A stretch of DNA of 64,000 nt from positions 182,742,866-182,806,865 of the forward strand of contig NC_080572.1 of the NCBI RefSeq assembly GCF_030247185.1, in the 5' to 3' direction. Below are positions 44,720 to 54,440 of the stretch, piece after piece. The translations under genes were made by a program, and so were the position numbers. The notes beneath the pieces were generated by a model. The model saw only the letters and a program-made list of their open reading frames with translations. It had not been told where the DNA came from and did not search any database. Each line of letters starts with the position of its first letter. The stretch's first letter is position 1. This stretch comes from Malaya genurostris (lineage: Eukaryota; Arthropoda; Insecta; Diptera; Culicidae).

Positions 44720-47700
44720 GAAACCCACCGAGGTCACGGATACCATCACTGTTATACAGTGAGTGGAATTGTAGAAGTATCATCCCAAAAATAGATCCTT
44801 TCAAATTTCTAGTAAATAATCTGAAATGTGACGCATTTGCATTGTGCGAAACTTGGCTAACTTCTGAAATACCCTTAAACTTCCACGATTTTAACATTAT
44901 TCGTCTGGATCGAGATGATTCCTATGGAGGAGTACTTTTGGGGATCAAAAAGTGCTATTCTTTCTATCGCATTAACCTCCCCTCGATACCAGGTATTGAA
45001 GTTGTCGCATGTCATGTTACAATCAAAGGCAAGGACCTTTGCATTGCTTCCATCTACATTCCTCCAAGAGCCTCGGTTGGGCATCGGCGGCTCAATGATA
45101 TCATAGAGCTTCTTCCCGCACCGACGTTGGTTTTAGGAGACTTTAACTCACACGGTACGGGATGGGGCTGTCTTCACGACGATAACAGATCAACTATGAT
45201 CCATGATATCTGCGACAACTTCAATATGACAATCTTGAATACGGGAGAAATGACACGAATTCCTGCACCACCAGCAAGACCAAGTGTGCTAGACTTATCC
45301 CTTTGCTCGACATCGCTACGGTTGGATTGCACGTGGAAGGTAATCCCTGATCCCCACGGTAGCGATCATCTGCCTATCGTAATTTCAATCGCCACCGGAT
45401 TAAGACCATCGGAAACAATCAATGTTTCGTATGACCTCACACGAAACATTGATTGGAAATGCTACGCAAATTTGATATCTGAGAATCTAGAAACAACACA
45501 AGAACTTCCTCCGGAGGAAGAGTACACGTTTTTGGCTGGCTTGATTCTCGACACCGCGACTCAAGCTCAGACGAAACGTGTACCCGGCGCGAAAACTAAC
45601 ATCCGTCCCCCCAACCCGTGGTGGGACAAAGAGTGCTCAGAATTAAACGCGGAGAGAACTTCATCATTTGTCGAGTTTAGGAAAAACGGAACACCTGATA
45701 ATTTCAGAAACTACGCGGCATTAGACGCTAAAATGAAAAGCTTGATTAAAGCGAAGAAAAGCGGTTATTGGCGTCGATTCGTTGACGGATTATCGAGAGA
45801 AACATCAATGAGCACTCTTTGGAACACAGCCCGACGAATGCGCAACAAAAACACCACAAACGAAAGCGATGAATATTCTAACCGCTGGATATTCGATTTC
45901 GCTAAAAAGTATGTCCTGACTCTGTTCCGGAACAGACAATCATGCGCGTCGCTTCATCAAATAGAAACGAAACACCTTTTTCGATGGTCGAGTTCTCACT
46001 TGCGCTTTTATCGTGTAACAATAAATCTCCGGGGTTAGACAAAATCAAATTCAACTTGTTGAAAAATTTGCCTGACTCTGCCAAAAGGCGCTTATTGAAT
46101 TTATTCAATAGGCTTCTTGAGGATAATATTGTCCCACATGACTGGAGACAAGTAAGAGTTATTGCCATTCAAAAACCAGGGAAACCAGCCTCCGATCACA
46201 ATTCGTATCGGCCGATTGCTATGCTTTCCTGTATCCGGAAATTGTTCGAAAAAATGATTCTGTTTCGTCTAGACAATTGGGTCGAGACTAATGGCTTACT
46301 TTCAGATACACAATTCGGCTTCCGCAGGGGCAAAGGAACGAACGATTGTCTTGCGTTGCTCTCAACCGAAATTCAAATGGCATTTGCTCGTAAAGAACAA
46401 ATGGCGTCAGTTTTCCTAGACATCAAGGGGGCTTTTGATTCAGTTTCCATAAACATCCTATCTGAGAAGTTGCATCAGCATGGTCTTTCACCAATTTTGA
46501 ATAACTTTTTGTATAATCTGTTGTCCGAGAAATACATGTATTTCGCGCATGGTGATTTGTCGACAATACGATTCAGTTACATGGGTCTTCCTCAGGGCTC
46601 ATGCTTAAGCCCCCTTTTATACAACTTTTACGTGAACAACATTGATGAATGTATCAACACATCTTGCACGCTAAGACAACTTGCCGACGACAGCGTTGTG
46701 TCTATTATAGGACCCAAAGCTGCCGATCTCCAAGGACCATTGCAAGATACCCTCGACAACTTGTCGACATGGGCTCTTCAAATGGGTATCGAGTTCTCTA
46801 CGGAGAAAACTGAGCTGGTTGTATTTTCAAGGAAGCGAGAACCAGCACAATTACAGCTTCAACTAGGGGGTGAAACCATAGCTCAGGTCTTCACATTTAA
46901 ATATCTCGGGGTCTGGTTCGACTCCAAAGGCACCTGGGGATGTCACATTAGGTATCTGAAACAAAAATGCCAACAGGGAATCAATTTTCTTCGTACAATA
47001 ACCGGATCATGGTGGGGTGCCCACCCAGGAGACCTGATCAGGTTATACCAAACAACGATATTGTCCGTGATGGAATACGGATGCTTTTGCTTCCGATCCG
47101 CGGCGAACACTCATTTCATCAAGCTGGAAAGAATTCAGTATCGTTGTTTGCGTATTGCCTTAGGTTGCATGCAGTCGACTCATACGATGAGTCTCGAAGT
47201 GCTCGCGGGCGTCTTACCGTTGAAAAACCGATTCTGGGATCTCTCATATCGATTGCTAATCCGATGCGACATCTTGAATCCGATGGTGATTGAAAACTTC
47301 GAAAGGCTTGTCGAGCTCAATTCTCAGACCCGTTTTATGTCCTTGTATTTTGATTACATGGCTCAGAATATTAATCCTTCTTCGTTTGTTTCCAATCATT
47401 TCTTGGATACTTCTGATTCTACTGTGTTTTTCGACACATCCATGAGAGAAGAAATTCGTGGAATCCCGGATCACGTGCGCCCTCAAGTGGCCCCAAATAT
47501 TTTTTATAATAAATTTAGAACAGTCAACTGTGAAAAGGTGTTTTACACTGACGGTTCAAACATCAACAGGTCCACAGGCTTCGGCATCTTCAATCAAAAC
47601 ATCACCGCTTCTCACAAACTCAATGATCCGGCTTCAGTTTACGTCGCAGAATTAGCTGCTATTCAGTACACCCTTGAGATCATTGAAACCTTGCCCAAAG

Positions 47701-48389
47701 ACCATTACTTCATTGTCACGGACAGTCTAAGCTCAATAGAAGCTCTCCGGGCAATGAAGCCAGGAAAGTATCCCCCATATTTCCTGGGGAAAATACGGGA
47801 ACACTTGCGAACTTTATCTGAACGGTCTTATTTAATATCGTTAGTCTGGGTCCCTTCGCATTGTTCCATTCCAGGCAATGAAAAGGCAGACTCATTGGCT
47901 AAGGTGGGCGCATTAGAAGGTGATATTTATGAAAGACCAATCTGCTTCAATGAATTTTTCAGTATCTCTCGTCAGAAAACTCTCGAAAGTTGGCAAACTT
48001 CATGGAGCAATGGCGAACTGGGACGATGGCTACATTCCATTATCCCTAGGGTATCGACGAAACCTTGGTTCAGGGGGATGAACGTGAGTCGCGATTTCAT
48101 TCGTGTTATGTCGCGGCTCATGTCAAATCACTACACCTTCAACGCACATCTCCGGCGTGTTGGGCTTGCGGAGAGCGGTCTCTGCACCTGTGGCGACGGT
48201 TATCAGGACATCGAGCATGTCGTGTGGTCGTGCGTAGAGTATCGTGACGCCAGGTCGAAGCTACTGGAATCCCTTAGGGCCCGAGGTAGACCGCCTGAGG
48301 TTCCGGTTCGGGATGTGTTGGCGAGTCGGGATAGTTTATATATGCTTCTCATATACCAGTACCTTAAACACATTGATATACAAGTGTAA
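44712..48389 (+). pseudogene. LINE ORF2 with two frame lesions (copy A)
   Basis: ORF2 starts at ATG 44712, inside ORF1's end. A 4-nt tandem duplication (agtgagtg at about 44758-44765) shifts the frame after TDTITVIQ, and a one-base deletion near 45911 (after FDFAKK) shifts it again. Otherwise all domains are readable: endonuclease (CETWL, VLGDFNSHG, GSDHLPIV), RT (QKPGKPASDHNSYRPIAMLS, FLDIKGAFDSVS, LPQGSCLSPLLYNF, LADDSVVS), RNase H (FYTDGSNI, AELAAIQY, VTDSLSSIEA, NEKADSLAKVGA) and a CTCGDGYQDIEHVVWSC tail. With only two small lesions it looks recently inactivated. It cannot make a full ORF2 protein. Confidence 0.9.
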
Positions 48390-49021
48390 TGTGTTATCCC
48401 TCGCTCAGAAAGTATAAACTCCACCTACAGGTTCGACACTAACATCCGCCCGATTCTCTCGATCCCCGTCCCTGTCCACCATCTTCATTGGAACTAACAA
48501 GATCTTTTTTTGTCACTAACTTTTTCGTTACCCCTTCCCTGTCTCTTCACCATCTCGATGGCAACTAATTAGATCTTTATCGTTTTCAAACATTTTGTTC
48601 CCACATCCCCTTTTTACCCCGTTTCCACAATATTTTTTTTTTTTTTTTCATTCTCTTCCGTAACATCACCATCATCGTCCACGGAAGGCCGCCCCAGTCG
48701 AAAACCAGCATGCGGGCCACCCGCCGGGCCTTCGTAGCCTGGGGGTGTTTCCCGCGGACCCACACGGACCGAAGGATGCGGCCAACATGGATCTTCGCCA
48801 ACGGCATATGGAAGACCCTCATGCGATATTCAATTCACCGGCCACTACCGATAGCTTCTCGAGAATCCGCTACCGCTACATTACATAATGATACTATTCT
48901 AGTTTTAAGTTAGTCGTAATTAAGATTAGTAAATACCCTTGGCATCTTAGAGCTTAAGCATTGTGCCTTAAAATTACACTATAATATTGAATAAAAAAAA
49001 AAAAAAAAAAAACAACAACTT

Positions 49022-49439
49022 AAATATCGAAATCCGTAACACTAATAAGTACAAAGATACAGGACATATACAAATCGAGGCGAACAGAGTCTGTGTGCTT
49101 GATTCGCGTGCTCGTTTTTCTTGGAAATTTCATCCGAGAACTGAAAGCTTTGTATTGCTAATAAGAATCGATTTATTAAGCTTCCAGCTCAATTGCTCAT
49201 TAACAATGAAACAGTATGACGACTTATTGAACTATTTGATTGAAAATACTGATCATTTGAAATTTTGGTTGTCATGTTCCACTTCTCTAGTTCGAACAAC
49301 CCCATGGGGCTGATATTTGTAGTTTTTTCTAATGAAACACTAATTTTGAATGGAACAATAAAAGTTATTCAAGATATTGACCATTACTTTCTATAGATCT
49401 TGACCACCTTTCAGGTAATTTATGGAAGAAGAATTATTC
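49022..49439. other. unassigned, flank of a mariner relic
   Basis: No gene. Part of it (49273-49330) matches 1.75-1.81 kb inverted and is probably the 3' end of the mariner element read at 49440-49830. Confidence 0.35.
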
Positions 49440-49830
49440 TAAATGTATCACGCCAATAGAAGTGTTCATCTTTTGAAGCAAATCAATCAGACACCCAATT
49501 TTCGGCTTCTTCGTAGCAATCGAAGTTCTGCTCAGGCAATATGTGGCCCATCGGTGAAAACAAAAGTTAGTCGGGAGGGGTCAAGTCTGGTGAATACGAT
49601 GGGTGGGGTAGCAGCTCTCAGCTCAGTGCTCTGATTGTATTCTGAACCGATTTTGCTTTATGCCAAGGATGGGCAACGAAATTATAGTGGCGTGTCTTCT
49701 GATCTATTCTGGTAATTTTTTCGAACAATGATTGGTTCGAATTTATCATTTTTTGTCTATAACGATTAGTATTAATGGTTTCGAAAATCTGTGAAACACA
49801 TTTTTTCTGGCATCTCTGCTGATTTTGGTT
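49440..49830 (-). pseudogene. mariner transposase C-terminal relic
   Basis: Minus-strand codons, with stops, read FETINTNRYRQKMINSNQSL (near 49770), then HKAKSVQNTIRALS, then ELLPHPSYSPDLTPPD (third catalytic Asp region, near 49600), then FSPMGHILPEQNFDCYEEAE, NWVSD and FASKDEHFYWRDTF. That is the mariner order GETI-T-RY, HTA--V---I--L-WE-L-HPPYSPDLAPSDYHLF, F---E-V--WV--F-SK---F---G. HDNA is unrecognisable and several stops are present. No single long ORF reveals it. Confidence 0.7.
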
Positions 49831-49984
49831 GGGAAAGCAAGAGTTGCAATTTGTCAGTCACGTCCAAAGACCTTGACAGACTGACTAAAATCATCGTCAA
49901 CTGTAATCTCACAGTCGGCATCATTCCAACCTAGTGCTTGACATTTGTGTTGCCTATTTGTATGAGAAGAGTGATGCTAATCTA

Positions 49985-51700
49985 AAAAACGTGCTTAATC
50001 CACCTAGCAGTGAGATGATACCTTTTTTTATCAATCCGCATTCATTTTTTTCATGAATATTCTTCGGTGTTTCAATTTATACTAATGTACGTTGTTTTAA
50101 GTGGCAATTTGAGATTTTAATCACTCATTACTCTGTAATGTCGAAACTGCAAATCGGATCGAATGTGAATCTACAAGTGTAACAATCGATTAAACATTCC
50201 ATGATATGTCGAAGTTATTTCCACTTTAGAGTTTAGGGTAATTAAAGGTACTTCCAGAGCCGGTATTCAGGAACCAGCATAACCCAAACCGATTCGTATG
50301 GCCATAAGACGAATAAGTTGCAATATTTTTGAGTCCAACTTTAAAGCTTTTCGGGATTGTCATCTTCTATATCGCTTTGAATTTTAGAAATTCATCACCT
50401 TATACTTCCAGAATCGGAAGTCAGAATTGGATAAAATTGGATTTATTTAAATTTGAACTTTTGTTTCTGAAATTCGATTTGTTTTTTTTAGAAAACGATT
50501 GAGCTTTGAGAAACGATTCGAACCGGAATTCGAAATTCGGTGTAGCCGAAGTCAGACAAATTCACCTGAGAAGCTGTATAGTTTACATTTGTTTCAAAAT
50601 GTTTTAAAATCAATGTAGACATCTTTGAGAAATCGTAGTGCGAATTAAATCCGAATCGAAAACTGATTACCACTAAAAATGAAATAAGTTTATTTGGTTA
50701 TCGACTATCCAAAACTGCTAACCCGATAATCCTGAATCTTAAAACTTTTCATTTGAATCTTAGATGATTCTTAGATTTAATTTGAATCTTAGATCGGTTC
50801 AGCCATTTACGAGAAAAATTAGTTACACAGTTTTAATTTCGTTTTACATATCATCCTGTAGTTCCGGAACCAGAGGTCGGAACCAAACATAATTCAGGAA
50901 CTTTGTTTGGGAGTATACGACTTTTCATATGAATCTGAGTTCGTAGAAAACGGTTGAGTCATCTCCGAAAAAAATTGAGTGAAATTATTTGTTACACACG
51001 CATTTACTGATCTCGACGAGCTGATTCGAATTGTATATGGCTGTTATGTTCTTCCAGCATTTATTGCTGTAAGTAGTTTAAATCAATATAATTATGGAAT
51101 TGCTTTCAACTCGAAAATTTTGCCATCATCTGGTTCACATATGGCATATTCGAACGATTATGTTGCCAAAAACGAACCGTGCTAAAATCGGTCCGAGGCA
51201 AAATATCATGCTGCATACAGTCTAAAAATTGTAACAGTGTAAAAATTCGTGTTTTATGTTGCTGCCAAGCATTTCTTTGTCAGACAGCGCTCAAAACTTC
51301 TACTGCTGGAATAGGAAAAAAAGTCGCTTACACAAAAATTTCGATATCTCCGTTAAAAATGGACGGATTTTAACAATCTATGGCTTGTTGGACAGGTATT
51401 ATCATGCGGAATCTAAGTCTAAAAATATATTCTGTTTCAAGGTAAATTGTGACAGATACTGTCAAAAAACTGAAAATTTTGTCATAAAACTTCGTATAAC
51501 TCAAAAAGTAAAATCGGTCCAGCCATCTCTGAGATCTTGACCTCTTAGATGACAACACGCACACACACACGGACATTTGCTCAGTTCGTCGAGCTGAATC
51601 GATTGGTATATGTCATTCGGCCCTCCGGGCCTCGGAAAATTTTTCTAAAGTTTGAGCGAATTCTATACCTATTTTTTATATTTATAAAAAATGGTAAAAA
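49985..51700 (+). repeat. CA-tailed dispersed repeat, copy 3
   Basis: It starts at CTTAATCCACCTAGCAGTGA and includes the block shared with 34.74-35.3 kb. It runs through 'ttccggaaccagaggtcgg' and a short CA tract (51558-51572) to 'tcgagctgaatcgattggtatatg' and a terminal 'ttatatttataaaaaatgg'. Frames such as 50979-51185 and 51256-51540 appear fortuitous. Confidence 0.6.
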
Positions 51701-52312
51701 CCCTTTTTAGTACACTGAAATTTTTGAAATTGAAAAAAAAAAATTATCCCAAAAGTCTTAGAATTGCATGAAACGTCGAGATTTAGTATCATCTCGAAAA
51801 ATTTTTTTTTTAATTCGACTTTCTGGGACTTTTTTTGAGATAACACTATATCTCGACGTTTCATGCAATTTTAAGATTTTTGGCATAAAAAAAAATTTCG
51901 ATTTCGGAAATTTCATGAACTCCCTCCTATGGTGCTTTTACAAGATCGAAAATTTTCGAACCTTAACCGACGGACAGCACCCCTTGCGCATGTCCGATTT
52001 AGTTCAAATTTTACATGAGGCCTTTTTTCGAGATGCTTAAACTTCTGGACAATAGCGCTTTACGAAATTAGAGGTGATCCCAAAATATTGGCACCCTTAT
52101 ATGTATAAGAGCGGTAAAAATCAACGTGTTTTGCCGGTTAAGTCACTTATACCATTATATCTCCGGAACCAAAAGTCACAGCCATTCGATCTTCGAACTT
52201 GATCAATGGCCCAACAGTGGCTTTCAAACGAGCCTAAGTTTGTTAAAATCGATGCAGCCATCTCGTAGAAAATTGAGCGGTAAAAATATCTTCGAAAAGT
52301 GCGCACACACAC

Positions 52313-52356
<44 letters not shown>

Positions 52357-52445
52357 GCGCGCGCTCACACACACGGACATTTTCCGATCTTCCATTCTTC
52401 TTCGATTTTCCAGCATTTCTAATACCTTTCTACAGAGAAAGGCAA
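51701..52445 (+). repeat. CA-tailed dispersed repeat, copy 4
   Basis: Inverted near-copy of 33640-34440, with the same internal palindrome at 51718-51945, followed by 'acgtgttttgccggtta', a long CA tract and the terminal hairpin 'cctttctacagagaaagg' (52427-52444). The LINE at 52466 inserted about 20 bp beyond this end. Confidence 0.65.
52303..52375 (+). repeat. (CA)n/(CG)n microsatellite
   Basis: About 70 bp of CA dinucleotides, interrupted by a GCGCGCGCGC tract near 52355. It lies inside the dispersed repeat, where the other copies have much shorter CA tracts, so it has expanded in this copy. Confidence 0.9.
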
Positions 52446-52716
52446 AAACAAAGAGAGTATTACATTCAGTAATAGCCGTTCAACCGAGAAGGTTGTGTAT
52501 AGAAGCGTACAGTTTAATAACGCTGGTTAGTTTACACGCGTTAAATACGACAACGGTTGAACTACAGGTAGAGACCTGTTGGCAACAGCCGTTAAAACGT
52601 AAAATCGTGCTGCATAAGAGAGCCCTAGTGCTGGGCCAAGCTGGTGAAGGAAACAACAAAGGGCGTTTCCCAAGCTCTACCCAGGCCACAATATACAGCC
52701 ACAAGTGCTGAGCAGG

Positions 52717-52790
52717 AGAGTGCAAAGGCACATTGAAGAAGAAGAGTGCAAAGGCACACAGAAGCAGGAGAGTGCAAAGGCACACCGGTG
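52717..52790 (+). repeat. 26-27 bp tandem repeat in LINE 5' UTR
   Basis: GAGTGCAAAGGCAC occurs at 52717, 52744 and 52770, then degenerates to GTGCGAAGGCACTTCGGTGC. Tandem 5' UTR repeats can carry internal promoter elements in LINEs; that role here is inference. Confidence 0.6.
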
Positions 52791-53150
52791 CGAAGGCACT
52801 TCGGTGCAGAAGCATATCGGTGCGGAGCACAAGGAAGAAGGAGACAAGACAACTCGGTCTTTCCACTGCCATACAACACGCAGGTATACACCGGTGACCT
52901 GCGCTGGTTGCAGCTGGCGAAGACAAAAGTAAATCGGAAATCGAGTGGTGCTGGATGTCAGGTAGCAGTAGCATCACATCCAACAATCAGCATCCAACAA
53001 GAACATCTAGAGCAACGAGGATCTACACGGCAGTGCAACGGAGATAGACAACAATTTCAAGGTAGAAGTTTTTTCTTTTCCTTTTGATTGAGTACTGTGT
53101 AGTGTTGGTTTCATTTTTTACTTTAAAGTTTGATTAAAAATTTTAATGTG

Positions 53151-54440
53151 ATGGATGAATCCATGGACGTAAATCCTAGCATGAATCCGATACCCCCACG
53201 AACGAAAAAATATCAGGAGAGCTCTTCTGGGCCTTGGATAGTCTTTTTTAGACGTATATCAAAGCCATTAAACATTTTACAAAATAATAAAGGTTTGACA
53301 TCACGATACTCTTCAATCAAAGAGGTCATAAAAGTAAATAACGATAAAATTCGTGTTGTGGTAAATAATTTGAAACACGCGAATGATATTGTCTCTTCGG
53401 AACATTTCAATAAAGAGTATAAAGTTTACATACCCTCCAAAGATGTCGAAATTGACGGTGTTGTTACCGAAGCGAGTCTTTCGGTAGATGATTTACTCAA
53501 GCATGGTGTTGGTCGTTTCAAGAACTCTATGCTTGAGGGTGTGAAAATACTGGAGTGCAAACAACTGTACTCAGTAGTTTATGAAGAGGGAAAAAAAGTT
53601 TATCGCCCATCAGACTCGTTTCGAGTGACATTTGCCGGATCTGCGTTGCCGTCCCATGTCTACGTCGATAAAATTCGCCTCCCTGTTCGGCTTTTTGTTC
53701 CAAATGTAATGAATTGTACGAACTGCAAAAAATTCGGACACACAGCTACTTACTGTAGCAATAAACCAAAATGTATTAAGTGTGAAGGACCTCATAAAGA
53801 TAATGATTGCAACAAGGAAATTGAAAAATGTATTTATTGTGGGGAAAGTCCTCATGAGGATATTTCAGTATGCACTGCATTTAAAGTGCACAAAGACAAA
53901 ATTAAGCTTTCTTTAAGAGCACGGTATAAGCGCACATATGCAGAAATGCTTAAAACGGTCATTGATGTCCCCCCTTTGGAAACCGAAAACGGGTTTTCAA
54001 ATCTAGAGGAAACAGAGGACTCTGACTCTGACGAAAATAGTGAAGGTAATTCGTTTATCACTACCCAAGGGTCAGTTAAGAGAAAGAAGTCTTCTTCCAA
54101 ATTATCAAAAAAGACACCTAAAGTTTCATCTTCAAAAAAAGATCCCCGTGTTAAACAAAAAAAGTCAAAACCAAAGACTGTGCCTCCTGGTTTGTCAAAT
54201 TCACAAACTAATCCAGGATCTAGCACAGAAAAAGGTAATAATCCTGTGGGCTCCATTTCACAGCCACCAACAGGATTACTGAAGTTTTCGGAAATTGTTG
54301 AATGGATTTTCTCAGCATTCAATATATCTGAACCCTTAAAGACCCTCATAATGGCATTCCTTCCAATAGCTAGAAATCTTTTGAAGCAGTTATCAGCTCA
54401 ATGGCCAATTGTCTCAGGTTTTGTATCTTTTGATGGATAA
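53151..54440 (+). CDS. LINE ORF1, zinc-knuckle nucleic-acid-binding protein (copy B)
   Basis: 429 aa from the first in-frame ATG (53151, MDESMDVNPSMNPIPPRTKK) to TAA at 54438-54440. Three zinc knuckles are at about residues 185-240: CTNCKKFGHTATYC, CIKCEGPHKDNDC and CIYCGESPHEDISVC. A highly basic Ser/Lys linker (KRKKSSSKLSKKTPK) and a hydrophobic end (FNISEPLKTLIMAFLPIARN) follow. It should coat element RNA in the RNP. The same frame is open upstream to a TTG at 53130, but the ATG is preferred. Confidence 0.92.
   Translation: MDESMDVNPSMNPIPPRTKKYQESSSGPWIVFFRRISKPLNILQNNKGLTSRYSSIKEVIKVNNDKIRVVVNNLKHANDIVSSEHFNKEYKVYIPSKDVEIDGVVTEASLSVDDLLKHGVGRFKNSMLEGVKILECKQLYSVVYEEGKKVYRPSDSFRVTFAGSALPSHVYVDKIRLPVRLFVPNVMNCTNCKKFGHTATYCSNKPKCIKCEGPHKDNDCNKEIEKCIYCGESPHEDISVCTAFKVHKDKIKLSLRARYKRTYAEMLKTVIDVPPLETENGFSNLEETEDSDSDENSEGNSFITTQGSVKRKKSSSKLSKKTPKVSSSKKDPRVKQKKSKPKTVPPGLSNSQTNPGSSTEKGNNPVGSISQPPTGLLKFSEIVEWIFSAFNISEPLKTLIMAFLPIARNLLKQLSAQWPIVSGFVSFDG

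Larger units (their letters stand above)
42861..49010 (+). mobile_element. full-length I-type LINE, copy A (broken ORF2)
   Basis: The element is flanked by an 11-bp target duplication aacaacaactt (42850-42860, 49011-49021) and ends in a poly(A) run (48993-49010). It has a 512-bp 5' UTR, ORF1, ORF2 overlapping ORF1 by 8 nt, and a 3' UTR of about 620 bp. The domain order (zinc-knuckle ORF1; endonuclease, RT, RNase H, Cys-rich tail in ORF2) is that of I-group non-LTR retrotransposons, distinct from Jockey, which lacks RNase H. It belongs to a different subfamily from the copy at 52.5-58.5 kb. Confidence 0.9.

Noticed and set aside
50979..52040. Several 60-94 codon ORFs
   Set aside because: They lie in the CA-tailed repeat, and equivalents in other copies are not conserved as reading frames.
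52121..52422. ORFs encoding CVCVCV or HTHTHT runs
   Set aside because: They are translations of the (CA)n microsatellite.
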